From positions 100,480 through 164,479 of the forward strand of contig CACALX010000001.1 of the NCBI GenBank assembly GCA_902533445.1: a stretch of 64,000 nucleotides of DNA, given 5' to 3'. Made by a program: the position numbers and the translations under genes. The notes below the pieces were generated by a model. It had not been told where the DNA came from and ran no database searches. It saw nothing but the letters and a program-made list of their open reading frames with translations. Positions 34,142 to 43,179 of this stretch are shown piece by piece (position 1 is the first letter of the stretch; each line of letters starts with the position of its first letter). This DNA comes from an uncultured Pelagibacteraceae bacterium (lineage in GTDB: Bacteria > Pseudomonadota > Alphaproteobacteria > Pelagibacterales > Pelagibacteraceae).

Positions 34142-36066
34142 TGTTAACCCAATTTGTAACAATACTAATTATAATATCCATTATTGGCTGTATTCTTTAT
34201 GGAAGAAGATTAATCAGAACTGAAAAAGTAGATGCTGTTTTTGGAAATCCAGAAAGGGCTAAAGGTGGAGCTCACTGGGTGATCGTTGGTAGTAGTGCAA
34301 TCCTCATGTTATGGCTTTATTATTCATGGGATATTGCAAGAGGTTTTTATCCAAAATCAGCAAATGAATTATGTCAGGTTGCTAAAATCAATGAGTCTTT
34401 GTTAGGGTTAAAATATCAGTTTCCTATTGAAGAAAGAGAATTCAAAAGCACATCAATTATAAAAATTGAAAATAAAAATCTTGTAAAAATTGCCAACGAA
34501 ATAAAAGAATCTCCAGATCTAAATGATCAACAAAAAACAATACTTGTAAGTTACATAGATAGAACATCTAAATTAATTCCATTCTTAACCAGTGAAGAAT
34601 TAATAGAAATGGATACCAAAATAAAAATTCAAGAAATGACTGAGCAAATAAAACAGCTTAGTGTTAATTTTCAAAAGGAGGATTATCCTTATGAGACAGA
34701 TGCTCAAAAAAATGAAAGACAAAAACTTGTTGATGAACAAGGTGGTTGGGGAATTGTCACAATAGACTCTGGAAGTGGATCTATTGAAAATACTATTGAG
34801 ATACCAACTGCACCACAAACAAATAAAGGTTTAAAATTTCATGCAGCAGCTAAAGAACTAAGTTTAATAAATGACAAGTTTTTTAAATTAAGAAATCATA
34901 ATCCATTATTCAAAAGTACAATAAAACAATTAAAAGATGATATTAAAGATTACAGAAAAGCTTTGGATGATAGTGAAGAGATAGCATCTGACTATGCAAA
35001 AAATATAGTTAAAATTGCAAGAAGAATAGAATTTGCAAGTATATATCCTCCTAATGCATTAAACGAAATGCAAGCAGCAATCATAGAATTTGACGAATTA
35101 CAAAAAAAAGAGCAAGCTGGATTAAGATTAATAGACATCCTTTTGTTTCCTTCAGGGACAATTGTGGCAAGTGGAGCAACATGTTCTGAACAAGGTTCGG
35201 GTAGATGGCTGCCTAAACCATCTGATACATTTAATAAATTTGTGCAACTGTCAAAACCAAGTGTTGGATATAAAAATGTTCCTCTTTTATGGATTAAATT
35301 GGTTGATGTAAGTAAAATGATTGGCTTTATTTTACCTGATTGGATAGCTGATATCTTACCAGGCGAATATCCAATTCACACAAAAGATGGAATTGTTAAA
35401 GATAACTTTAAAAGTAATGTTTTAAAAGTTGTTACTGGTGACTTTAAATTATTTAAAGTTCCAGTTCCTTTCGGGCATATCTGGGACTCTTTTATGAGAG
35501 TATTTTTAGGATTAGTATTTGGAATAATTATTGGTGTTCCGTTAGGATTATTTATGGGTCTAAATAGATTTGCGAGAGGTTTTTTTGATCCGTTAATTGA
35601 ACTTTATAGACCTGTTCCCCCATTAGCTTGGGCTCCATTAATTATCTCGGTTTTAGGGATTGATAATACGGGTAAGGTATTTTTATTATTTATGGTCTCT
35701 TTATCTATTATGATTATTTCAGCAAGAGCTGGTGCATCAGGAACTCAATTATCAAAAATTCATGCAGCTCACTCATTAGGAGCTTCAAAAAAACAAATCT
35801 TAAGACATGTTATTTTCCCTAATTCTTTACCAGAAATTCTAACAGGGATAAGGGTTGCTGTTGGTATGTGTTGGGGAACATTGGTTGCAGCAGAATTTTT
35901 AGCTGGAACAACAGGTATTGGTTTTGTTGAAAACGTAGCTAAAAAATACTTCCAGTGGGAAGTTATTTGGATAACGATAATTGTTATGGGTCTTCTAGGT
36001 TTATTATTTGATGTAACTTTAAGAAAAATAATAGATAAGACTATTCCTTGGAGAGGCAAAGGTTAA
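34141..36066 (+). CDS. tauC: Taurine-type ABC transporter permease with large extra N-terminal domain
   Basis: A 641-residue permease, more than twice the normal ~270. Residues ~440-640 are the standard permease: SFMRVFLGLVFGIIIGVPLGLF, YRPVPPLAWAPL, the EAA loop HSLGASKKQILRHVIFPNSLPEIL, and VAAEFLAGTTGIGF. The N-terminus has two hydrophobic segments (near 5-18 and 48-68), then about 300 hydrophilic, Lys/Glu-rich residues with coiled-coil character. A conserved-looking ATCSEQGSGRWLPKPSDTF at ~355 just precedes the permease domain. The insert is presumably periplasmic and could dock the binding protein. There is no sign of frameshift. Confidence 0.88.
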   Translation: MLTQFVTILIIISIIGCILYGRRLIRTEKVDAVFGNPERAKGGAHWVIVGSSAILMLWLYYSWDIARGFYPKSANELCQVAKINESLLGLKYQFPIEEREFKSTSIIKIENKNLVKIANEIKESPDLNDQQKTILVSYIDRTSKLIPFLTSEELIEMDTKIKIQEMTEQIKQLSVNFQKEDYPYETDAQKNERQKLVDEQGGWGIVTIDSGSGSIENTIEIPTAPQTNKGLKFHAAAKELSLINDKFFKLRNHNPLFKSTIKQLKDDIKDYRKALDDSEEIASDYAKNIVKIARRIEFASIYPPNALNEMQAAIIEFDELQKKEQAGLRLIDILLFPSGTIVASGATCSEQGSGRWLPKPSDTFNKFVQLSKPSVGYKNVPLLWIKLVDVSKMIGFILPDWIADILPGEYPIHTKDGIVKDNFKSNVLKVVTGDFKLFKVPVPFGHIWDSFMRVFLGLVFGIIIGVPLGLFMGLNRFARGFFDPLIELYRPVPPLAWAPLIISVLGIDNTGKVFLLFMVSLSIMIISARAGASGTQLSKIHAAHSLGASKKQILRHVIFPNSLPEILTGIRVAVGMCWGTLVAAEFLAGTTGIGFVENVAKKYFQWEVIWITIIVMGLLGLLFDVTLRKIIDKTIPWRGKG

Positions 36067-36082
36067 GTAAACTTTTAAAGAA

Positions 36083-36592
36083 CTAGACCTTTTTTATAAA
36101 ACCAATAGCAGCACCAATGGTAGTCAAAAATCCAGCTAACGGTAGGATAGCGACTGCGTATTTTTTTGGCATATAATTTGGTTTAAACTCAATTCCTTGC
36201 ATACTAATTTCTAAATACCACATTTCCCAATACTTACCTCGCATACCCTCTACAAGTTCAATTCCATAAATAATTAAGACTACACCAATTATCATAATCA
36301 TAATTTTCCAAAACTGGCGTATATATAATGAAAGTCGCTCTGGTAATTTTTCATAAATTAAATTTAAAGCTACATGTTCATTATCTCTAGCTGTTAATGA
36401 AAGCGCTATAAACATCAACCAAATATTACTTAATACTGTTAGCAAATCTCCCCAAACAGGAGGGTTGTTAAAAACATATCGCATTGTAACATTGTAAAGT
36501 GTGAAACCAACCATAGCAGCCAACAAGAGTGAGCACATAGCTTCCAAAATACGATGAATAAAACGATCAATACTGTTTAAAAATTTTATCAT
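36083..36592 (-). CDS. dctQ: TRAP transporter small permease DctQ
   Basis: The small membrane subunit of a TRAP importer, 169 residues and four helices. Features are an N-terminal amphipathic start, YNVTMRYVFNNPPVWGDLL (the conserved R-Y-x-F-N-x-P-x-x-W motif), and SLTARDNEHVALNLIYEKLPE. It overlaps dctM by one base but comes after it. Most TRAP operons read P-Q-M; here the order is P-M-Q. Confidence 0.9.
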   Translation of the reverse strand: MIKFLNSIDRFIHRILEAMCSLLLAAMVGFTLYNVTMRYVFNNPPVWGDLLTVLSNIWLMFIALSLTARDNEHVALNLIYEKLPERLSLYIRQFWKIMIMIIGVVLIIYGIELVEGMRGKYWEMWYLEISMQGIEFKPNYMPKKYAVAILPLAGFLTTIGAAIGFIKKV

Positions 36593-37875
36593 TAATTACT
36601 CAATAAGTTTGGAAGGAACATTGTTAATTCTGGAACAACTAATATAAAAAATAAAAGTAAAAAAAGACCAACAAGATAAGGAATTAAAGCAACAGCTACT
36701 TTTTCTAAACGAACTTGAGCTATAGTTGCAGATGTAAAGTACGCAACCCCAACTGGTGGTGTAACTGATCCTATCAAAAATCCTACTATTACAACCATTG
36801 CTGCTTGCACCTCAGGAAAGCCTGCTTGAGACATAACATTTACAAGCACTGGACCAACAATGATAATGTTAACTGCTGAGTCCATTACTGTTCCAAGAAG
36901 AAAAATAAATAATATTAAAGCTAAAATAAATAATATTGGAGAATCTGATAAACCTAAAAGCCACGCTTCAAGATCACCAATTGCTCCAAGAGAAGTAAGT
37001 AACCAACTAAAAGGTCCTGAAGCAGCTATGATTATAAAAACCATTGCTGAATTACGGAATGCTCGTCGGAAAGCCCCTGTGCAATCTTTCCATTTAATAG
37101 TTCGATAAACAAATACACCTGTAAACAATGCAACTAAAGCAGTAATAGCTCCTGCCTCAACAACCGATGCGACACCTCCCATTACTGAACCAACTAAAAC
37201 TAAAGGTATTAACAGAGCAAATGAAGAACGATACAATTCTTTACCAGCTCTACGAACTGAGAATGGTTCATCACTACGCTCGAAATTATATTTAACTGCG
37301 AAGTAATGATTGATTACCATTATCACAACACCAATCAAAATGCCTGGAACAATCCCAGCTGCAAATAAAGATGCAATAGAAATTTCAGTTGCGTTAGCAA
37401 GAACAATCATCATGATACTAGGAGGAATAATCCCTCCTATTGTAGAACTTACACCTGTAACTGCAGCTGAAAATGCTGCAGGATAACCAGCTTTCTTCAT
37501 AGCTGGTAAAACTAATGCTCCTACGGTTGCTGTATCTGCAACAACAGAACCATTCATGCCTGCAAAAAACATACTCACAAGAACATTAACTTGAGCTAAA
37601 CCCCCTCTTATACGTCCGATTAATGCTCTACTTAAAGCAACTAAACGGTCAGTAATTGTTGCGCTTGTCATCAGCTCACCTGTTAACATAAAGAATGCGA
37701 TGGCGGTCAATGGAACCGAGTCTATAGCTGTAAACATTTGACTAGGAATTAAAACAAGAGGAACAGCATCTGTTAATAAAATATAAACAAACGGGATCAG
37801 TATTAAAATAAAACCAATTGGAGCTCCTAATAAAATTAGCAAAAGGAGTACTACAAGTAAAATAATACTTTCCAT
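36592..37875 (-). CDS. dctM: TRAP transporter large permease DctM
   Basis: The main transport subunit, 427 residues, about twelve helices. Signature stretches are LVVLLLLILLGAPIGFIL, VPLTAIAFFMLTGELM, GMNGSVVADTATVGALVLPAMKKAGYPAAFSAAVTG and SVTPPVGVAYFTSATIA. It follows dctP, separated by a strong hairpin, and precedes dctQ. The sodium-driven mechanism is known for the family. Confidence 0.94.
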   Translation of the reverse strand: MESIILLVVLLLLILLGAPIGFILILIPFVYILLTDAVPLVLIPSQMFTAIDSVPLTAIAFFMLTGELMTSATITDRLVALSRALIGRIRGGLAQVNVLVSMFFAGMNGSVVADTATVGALVLPAMKKAGYPAAFSAAVTGVSSTIGGIIPPSIMMIVLANATEISIASLFAAGIVPGILIGVVIMVINHYFAVKYNFERSDEPFSVRRAGKELYRSSFALLIPLVLVGSVMGGVASVVEAGAITALVALFTGVFVYRTIKWKDCTGAFRRAFRNSAMVFIIIAASGPFSWLLTSLGAIGDLEAWLLGLSDSPILFILALILFIFLLGTVMDSAVNIIIVGPVLVNVMSQAGFPEVQAAMVVIVGFLIGSVTPPVGVAYFTSATIAQVRLEKVAVALIPYLVGLFLLLFFILVVPELTMFLPNLLSN

Positions 37876-37904
37876 AAATATTTATAAGTTATGATTTTTT
37901 TTAG

Positions 37905-37947
37905 GTAAAGACCATCTAATTCTAAAATAGAACTAAATGGTCTTTAC
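37905..37947 (-). promoter_or_regulatory. Long hairpin between dctP and dctM
   Basis: GTAAAGACCAT (37905-37915) pairs perfectly with ATGGTCTTTAC (37937-37947). Inside, TTCTA and TAGAA pair around an AAA loop, making a nearly continuous 43-base rod. On the transcribed strand it is followed by CTAAAAAAAATC, so no U-tract. It starts 18 bases after the dctP stop. A 3'-end stabiliser for dctP mRNA is the best guess. Confidence 0.75.
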
Positions 37948-37964
37948 ATAGTTTTGTTTGAAGA

Positions 37965-39005
37965 TTATAGAGCTCCAGCTTTCTCTAACTGAGCTACAAA
38001 TCCATCCATACCTTGTTCTAGAAGTACTCTTTTAGCTACTTCTGGTTCAAAAGTACCCTTAGCATCTAACCAAGCACCGATAGCACCTGCTCTCCACTTA
38101 GTCATTTCCGCTTCTGTTGGAACATACCACTCTTTAGCAGATGCTTTAATTGCATCTTCACCATTTTTAATCCAAGCGTTATCCAACTCGTTTACTTTTT
38201 CTCCATAAGCATCAGCTGCTTCGTGTAACCATTTTCTTTGTTGGTCAGACAATGCATTATACTGTTTAGCATCCATAGCTAAAATATTTCCAGACCACAT
38301 TCCTCCGATCTCAGTGAAATATTTTGCAACTTCGTGAAGTTTTGCTACATGTTGCCATGGACTAGCAACATACTGACCTTCTACTACACCTGATTGAAGA
38401 CCTTGATATAATTGGCTCCAGTCATAAGGCGTTGGTGTTGCACCCCAGTTTTTAACTAACATGAACTCAACTGGACTTTTAGTGGTTCTCCACTTAAGTC
38501 CTTTCATGTCGTCTGGTTCATGAACAGGTTTAGTTGCGTTTCCAAGCTGTCTAAATCCTCCACTTGAATATACAGAAAGGCAAATGTGACCAGCATTCTC
38601 AAGAGCTAGTTTACATTGTCTTTCAGCTAACCATTCATCTGATATTCTTTTAGCATCTTCTAATGATTTAAAAATAAATGGTAAATCAAAAATTGCTAAT
38701 TCTGGCCCAAAATTACCATAGTTTGCAGTAGAACTAGTCCATAAGGCAATAAGACCTTGGTTAGCTTGTTCACCACATTTTTGTTCTGCGCATAAGCTTC
38801 TTTGATAATGAGGTTCAATTTTCATTTTACCTCCAGATGCTTTCTCCATAGCTGGTATCAGCGCCTGATCTATTGCGTCACCAATTGGCATACCCAATCT
38901 ACCAGTAGTTCCAAGCTTAAGAGTTATTTCTGCATAAGCAGCTTGTGCAAAGAAAATAATAGCAACCACTTTGATAAGTGTCTTGCTAATTGTTTTAATA
39001 AACAT
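37965..39005 (-). CDS. dctP: TRAP transporter substrate-binding protein DctP
   Basis: A periplasmic receptor, 346 residues. A signal peptide (VVAIIFFAQAAYA) is followed by LKLGTTGRLGMPIGDAI. The ligand-binding Arg is in GLKWRTTKSPVEF (consensus R-x-P/S), followed by GATPTPYDWSQLYQGLQSGVVEGQ, a well-conserved DctP block. Two extra Cys in CAEQKCGEQ near residue 70 may form a disulfide. The ligand is probably a carboxylate or sulfonate; unknown. Confidence 0.92.
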   Translation of the reverse strand: MFIKTISKTLIKVVAIIFFAQAAYAEITLKLGTTGRLGMPIGDAIDQALIPAMEKASGGKMKIEPHYQRSLCAEQKCGEQANQGLIALWTSSTANYGNFGPELAIFDLPFIFKSLEDAKRISDEWLAERQCKLALENAGHICLSVYSSGGFRQLGNATKPVHEPDDMKGLKWRTTKSPVEFMLVKNWGATPTPYDWSQLYQGLQSGVVEGQYVASPWQHVAKLHEVAKYFTEIGGMWSGNILAMDAKQYNALSDQQRKWLHEAADAYGEKVNELDNAWIKNGEDAIKASAKEWYVPTEAEMTKWRAGAIGAWLDAKGTFEPEVAKRVLLEQGMDGFVAQLEKAGAL

Positions 39006-39078
39006 TTTATTTGTCTCCTCTTAGTTAGTTTAAAGTATCAATTTAAATTAATTTTAGCCTAATTAAGTTTCCAACGGA

Positions 39079-39084
39079 AGTATA
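39079..39084 (-). promoter_or_regulatory. Candidate extended -10 promoter of the dctP operon
   Basis: TGTGTATACT on the minus strand (hexamer 39079-39084) lies about 74 bases upstream of dctP, with TAGACA 14 bases upstream of it as a poorly spaced -35. It lies in the 224-base spacer divergent to the aldehyde dehydrogenase. The ATTGCAAT palindrome is 37 bases further upstream. Confidence 0.35.
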
Positions 39085-39162
39085 CACAAAAAAAAACTTG
39101 TCTAATCAAAATGGGATTGCAATTAAAAGTTGTATTAATAATTTGATGGTTAATCTATTTAT

Positions 39163-39189
39163 TTTAGTCTCAAGGTGTCTTAGACTAAA
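39163..39189. promoter_or_regulatory. Inverted repeat upstream of the aldehyde dehydrogenase gene
   Basis: TTTAGTCT and AGACTAAA form an 8-bp inverted repeat with an 11-base spacer, 40 bases before the ATG. It could be a regulator-binding site or a 5' leader hairpin. A T-run is absent on the plus side, so it is unlikely to be a terminator. Confidence 0.45.
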
Positions 39190-39229
39190 TTTAAAAAAAT
39201 AAAATAAATACAATTTATAGGAAAAATTT

Positions 39230-40717
39230 ATGAGCTCAGGTAACAAATATAAAGCAATAGCCAGTAAAATTAAATTTGAAGGAAGAGCATTTATTAATGG
39301 AAAATATGTGAATGCTATTGATGGCAAAAAATTTGAAACTATCAATCCTGCTACTGGTAAAAAACTTTGCACTGTTGCAAAATGTAATCATAAAGATGTT
39401 GACTTGGCAGTTAAAGTTTCAAGGAAAGCTTTTAATAGTGGAGTATGGTCTAAAAGTTCACCCGAGCATAGAAAAGAAGTTTTATTAAAATTTGCTGAAT
39501 TACTTAGAAAACATGGTGATGAAAATTCAGTTTTGGAATGTATAGATACTGGTAAACTTATAGCTGATTGTATTAATGAAGTCGCAAATGATGCTCCAAT
39601 GCATTTTCAATGGTATGGAGAATTAATTGATAAGGTTTTTGGAAAAGTTGGTCCAACAGAGCCATCTATCACTAGTCTAATTGTTAAAGAACCAATTGGT
39701 GTTGTTGCTGGAATTGTTCCTTGGAACTTTCCTTTAATGATGGCGGTATGGAAAATGGCACCAGCTCTTGCAGCAGGTTGTTCAGTAATAATTAAGCCAG
39801 CAGAGGATACACCTCTTACAGCGATTAGAGTTGCTCAAATTGGAAAAGAAGCAGGAATACCAGATGGAGTTTTGAACGTGCTTCCAGGTTATGGTGATGT
39901 TGGTGAAGCCTTAGGTCGACATAAAGATGTTGATGCAGTTTCTTTTACAGGTTCAACTGAAGTTGGAGGATACTTTTTAAAATATGCAAGTGAAAGTAAT
40001 TTAAAACCTGTTGCATTAGAGATGGGAGGAAAAAGTCCATTTATAGTTTTAGAAGATGCTAAAATTACTGATGACTTAATAGATAACGCGATGAATTCTG
40101 CATTTTGGAATGGTGGACAAAACTGTTCAGCCAATATGAGGCAGATAGTTCATAAAAAAGTTAAAGATGAATTTTTGCATAAAGTTATCAAAAAAGTTAA
40201 AAAGTTAAAAGTTGGAGATCCATTAGATCTTAAATCAAATATGGGATCTATGATTTCTAAAGGTCATTTGCAAACTGTTGATGGATATATTCAAACAGGT
40301 ATTGATGAGGGGGCAAAACTTTTATCTGGTGGTGTTTCAAGCAAAAATCAAAAAGGTTTTTACGCAAAACCAACTTTATTTGATGGTTTAAAGGAAAATA
40401 TGACTATCGCTCAAGAGGAAATTTTTGGACCAGTGCTTGGCGTTTTAACTGTCAAAAATGATGAAGAGGCATTGAAAATTGCAAGTAATTCTAAATATGG
40501 ATTGCATGCGAGTGTGTTTACTCAAGACATAAACAGAGCATTTCATTTAGCTAAAAGTTTACCTTGTGGAACTGTTTCTGTGAATACTTTTTCTGAGGGA
40601 GATATCAAAACACCTTTTGGAGGATATAAGCAATCAGGTTCTCTAAGTAGAGATCAGGGTACTGAAGCTTTAAATTCATTTCTTCAAACGAAAACTATTT
40701 GGATAAGTCATAATTAA
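39230..40717 (+). CDS. Aldehyde dehydrogenase family protein
   Basis: An NAD(P)-dependent aldehyde oxidiser of 495 residues, normal length. IVPWNFPLMMAVWKMAPALAAG is the cofactor-binding start, KPAEDTPL has the conserved Lys, FTGSTEVGG is the nucleotide loop, LEMGGKSP carries the general base Glu, and GGQNCSANMR carries the catalytic Cys. EEIFGPVLGV and PFGGYKQSG complete the family pattern. It resembles the gamma-glutamyl-gamma-aminobutyraldehyde/betaine-aldehyde group. The next gene starts 3 bases after the stop, so an ALDH-epoxide hydrolase-Ldh2 operon is likely. Confidence 0.92.
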   Translation: MSSGNKYKAIASKIKFEGRAFINGKYVNAIDGKKFETINPATGKKLCTVAKCNHKDVDLAVKVSRKAFNSGVWSKSSPEHRKEVLLKFAELLRKHGDENSVLECIDTGKLIADCINEVANDAPMHFQWYGELIDKVFGKVGPTEPSITSLIVKEPIGVVAGIVPWNFPLMMAVWKMAPALAAGCSVIIKPAEDTPLTAIRVAQIGKEAGIPDGVLNVLPGYGDVGEALGRHKDVDAVSFTGSTEVGGYFLKYASESNLKPVALEMGGKSPFIVLEDAKITDDLIDNAMNSAFWNGGQNCSANMRQIVHKKVKDEFLHKVIKKVKKLKVGDPLDLKSNMGSMISKGHLQTVDGYIQTGIDEGAKLLSGGVSSKNQKGFYAKPTLFDGLKENMTIAQEEIFGPVLGVLTVKNDEEALKIASNSKYGLHASVFTQDINRAFHLAKSLPCGTVSVNTFSEGDIKTPFGGYKQSGSLSRDQGTEALNSFLQTKTIWISHN

Positions 40718-40720
40718 TTG

Positions 40721-41875
40721 ATGATCAAACCATACAAAATAAGTGTGCCTAAAAGCACACTTAATAATATTTACAAAAAAGTAAGAGCCTATCCATGGAA
40801 CATGATGCAAAATGTAAATGGATGGGAGTATGGAACTAATTATAATTATTTAAAAAAAATCTCTCAATATTGGGTTTCAAAATATAATTGGAAGAAATTT
40901 GAAAACAAAATTAATTCTTTTAAAAACTACAGGACTAATGTTGATGGTATAAATCTGCATTTTATTGTTGAAAAAAGTAAAAATCCTAAATCAAGACCAT
41001 TATTACTTTTGCACGGTTGGCCAGGTAGTGTAATTGAGTTTTTTGATATCATTCCAAAGCTTGCTCATCCTGAAGAATATGGTGGAAAAATTGAAGATGG
41101 TTTTGATGTCATTGTACCCTCTTTACCAGGATTTGGATTTTCAACTCCAATTAAAAAAGCTTTAGGTCCAAGGAGGATTGGAAAAATTTTAAATAAATTT
41201 ATGGTTAAAAATTTAGGTCATAAAAATTATATTGTTCAAGGTGGGGATTGGGGAGCGACTATTGCTGCATGGATTGGTCTTGATAGTGCAAAAAATTGTA
41301 AGGCAATTCATATTAATTGTTTACCAATCAGACATCCAAAAGGACCAAGAAATAATAAAGAAAAAAAATGGGAAAAAAAATTCAACTTTGATCAAATAAT
41401 GCAAGAAGGCTACAGAACTCAACAAGCAACAAAACCTCAAAGTTTATCTTATGCAATGATAGATAGTCCAGTCGGAACAGCAGCATGGATTTTAGAAAAG
41501 TTTCATGGATGGTCTCACCTAAATAAAGGCAAGATAGAAAAAACATATTCAAATGATGAGTTAATATCAAACATAATGATTTATATAATTACAAATAGTT
41601 TTAATACTGCCGCTTGGATTTATTTTGGAAGAAGAAAAGAAGGTGGTAGGTCTTTTCCAAAAAATTTTAAAAAAATAAATGTTCCAACAGCAATAGCAGA
41701 ATTTCCAAAAGAAATGCTAGAATGGCCTCCAAAATCTTACGTGAACAGAATTTTTAATATTAAAAGATGGAAAAAATTTCCTAAAGGTGGTCATTTTGCA
41801 GCTTTAGAGGTTCCAAATTTATTAATTAATGATATTAGAAATTTTTTTAACGAAGATTTAAAAGTATTCAAATAA
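40721..41875 (+). CDS. Epoxide hydrolase (alpha/beta-fold, N-terminal EHN domain)
   Basis: A 384-residue microsomal-type epoxide hydrolase. The N-terminal lid domain includes YPWNMMQNVNGWEYG. The oxyanion motif is LLLHGWPGS, and the nucleophile Asp is in QGGDWGATIAAW. Tyr residues of the cap are in the middle, and GGHFAALEVP carries the catalytic His. ATG at 40721 is preferred over the TTG one codon earlier. Substrate unknown. It is coupled to ALDH upstream and to the Ldh2-type gene, which starts with GTG right after its stop. Confidence 0.88.
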   Translation: MIKPYKISVPKSTLNNIYKKVRAYPWNMMQNVNGWEYGTNYNYLKKISQYWVSKYNWKKFENKINSFKNYRTNVDGINLHFIVEKSKNPKSRPLLLLHGWPGSVIEFFDIIPKLAHPEEYGGKIEDGFDVIVPSLPGFGFSTPIKKALGPRRIGKILNKFMVKNLGHKNYIVQGGDWGATIAAWIGLDSAKNCKAIHINCLPIRHPKGPRNNKEKKWEKKFNFDQIMQEGYRTQQATKPQSLSYAMIDSPVGTAAWILEKFHGWSHLNKGKIEKTYSNDELISNIMIYIITNSFNTAAWIYFGRRKEGGRSFPKNFKKINVPTAIAEFPKEMLEWPPKSYVNRIFNIKRWKKFPKGGHFAALEVPNLLINDIRNFFNEDLKVFK

Positions 41876-42889
41876 GTGAAAACACCCCTATTAAAAAAAC
41901 AAGTAATTAAGATTTTTCAAAAGTTTGGTTTAAGTAAAGAACATGCTTTAATATCAGCTAATGCTTTAATTAATGCGGAACTAGTTGGTGCTTATGGTCA
42001 TGGTTTATCAAGACTTAAAATGTATTGTGATCGAATTTCTAAAAAAGTAATTAATCCAAAACCAAAAATAAAAATTAAAAAAATTTCATCTTCTATTTCT
42101 CATATTGATGCAAATAACAGTATTGGATTTGTTGCTGCTGATCTTGGAATTAAAACTGCAATTAAACATGCTCAAAAAACTGGAATAGGTATGGTTGCAG
42201 TAAAAAATAGTGGTCACTATGGTTTATCAGGTTATTACGCAGAACAAGCGGTTAAGAAAAATTTAATAGCAATGATTTATACAAATGCTCCTCCAGCAGT
42301 TGCTCCTCATGGTGCATTAAAAACTTTATTTGGAACTAATCCAATTTGTTTTGGAACCCCCACTGGTTCTAAAATTCCTTTTATTTTAGATACATCAATA
42401 TCAATGATTAACAGAGGTAAAATTAGAGTTGCAGCGAGAAACAATCAAACAATTCCAGCTGGTGTAGCCTTAGATAAATTTGGAAAACCAACTACTGATG
42501 CAAAAAAAGCATTAGCAGGAGTTCAATTACCTATTGCTGGCTTCAGAGGTTCAGGACTTGCTTGGATGGTCGATATTTTAAGTGGTGTATTAACAGGAGG
42601 AAATCATGCAGGGCGAGTTAAAGATCCTTTTGATGATTTTTCAGGACCACAAAACATAGGTCACTTATTTATAACTTTTAAAGCAAACTTATTTCAAAAA
42701 AATTATAATCAAAGAATTAAAAACAATATTAAAACAATTAAAAAACTTCCTAAAATCAAAGGAGTAAAAGAAATAATGTATCCAGGACAAAATAAATTTA
42801 ATCGTTACAAACAAAATTTTAAAAAAGAAATCAACATTCCAGATATTATTAAAAAAGATTTAGAAACTTTAATAAGTAAAAAAAGTTAA
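41876..42889 (+). CDS. Ldh2/ComC-type malate/L-lactate/sulfolactate dehydrogenase
   Basis: An NAD(P)-dependent 2-hydroxyacid dehydrogenase of the non-Rossmann Ldh2 family, 337 residues. Family markers are the N-terminal SANALINAELVGAYGHGLSRL, the catalytic His in VKNSGHYGLSGYYAE, APHGALKTLFGTNPICFGTP, and ISMINRGKIRVAARNNQ. Relatives act on malate, ureidoglycolate, delta-1-piperideine-2-carboxylate or (R)-sulfolactate. The nearby HpsN-like gene makes sulfolactate worth testing. It starts with GTG directly after the epoxide hydrolase stop. Confidence 0.85.
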   Translation: MKTPLLKKQVIKIFQKFGLSKEHALISANALINAELVGAYGHGLSRLKMYCDRISKKVINPKPKIKIKKISSSISHIDANNSIGFVAADLGIKTAIKHAQKTGIGMVAVKNSGHYGLSGYYAEQAVKKNLIAMIYTNAPPAVAPHGALKTLFGTNPICFGTPTGSKIPFILDTSISMINRGKIRVAARNNQTIPAGVALDKFGKPTTDAKKALAGVQLPIAGFRGSGLAWMVDILSGVLTGGNHAGRVKDPFDDFSGPQNIGHLFITFKANLFQKNYNQRIKNNIKTIKKLPKIKGVKEIMYPGQNKFNRYKQNFKKEINIPDIIKKDLETLISKKS

Positions 42890-43066
42890 AACTCCTAAAG
42901 AAGCAATAACGGAAGAAACGATGATTGTTCTTTTAACTTTTTCTTTTTGTTTCTCTTTAAGAAGTCTTTGCTTTAGAACATCCACATTTACTCTTTGTGG
43001 AGCTTCAGTAATTTGAGAGGGGTTTTCAATTTCAACGGATGTTCTATTTAAGCTTTCTGAACTCAT
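42869..43066 (-). CDS. Small single-pass membrane protein, unrecognised
   Basis: A 65-residue protein with a charged N-terminal half (VLKQRLLKEKQKEKVKR) and one C-terminal transmembrane segment (TIIVSSVIASLGVLTFF). I recognise no family. The coding look is supported by a clear start and sensible amphipathic/hydrophobic layout, and it overlaps the Ldh2-type gene by only 21 bases. It is divergent from the two-winged-helix regulator and shares the spacer with its direct repeats. A regulatory partner role is possible but unsupported. Confidence 0.55.
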   Translation of the reverse strand: MSSESLNRTSVEIENPSQITEAPQRVNVDVLKQRLLKEKQKEKVKRTIIVSSVIASLGVLTFFTY

Positions 43067-43122
43067 AATTTTAAATGCAAGACCATTTAATCATTACTAA
43101 TTAAATTATTACATATTAGAAA

Positions 43123-43169
43123 TGTCCAAAATGGGTTGACTCTAATCTACAGCTTGTCCATATTGGGTT
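43123..43169. repeat. Two 15-base direct repeats upstream of the winged-helix regulator
   Basis: TGTCCAAAATGGGTT (43123-43137) and TGTCCATATTGGGTT (43155-43169) differ at two positions and are spaced 32 bases, close to three helical turns. TATGGACA at 43179-43186, spanning the start codon at 43180, is an inverted copy of the left part. They look like operator sites, probably autoregulatory. Confidence 0.7.
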
Positions 43170-43179
43170 TTTTTAAATT

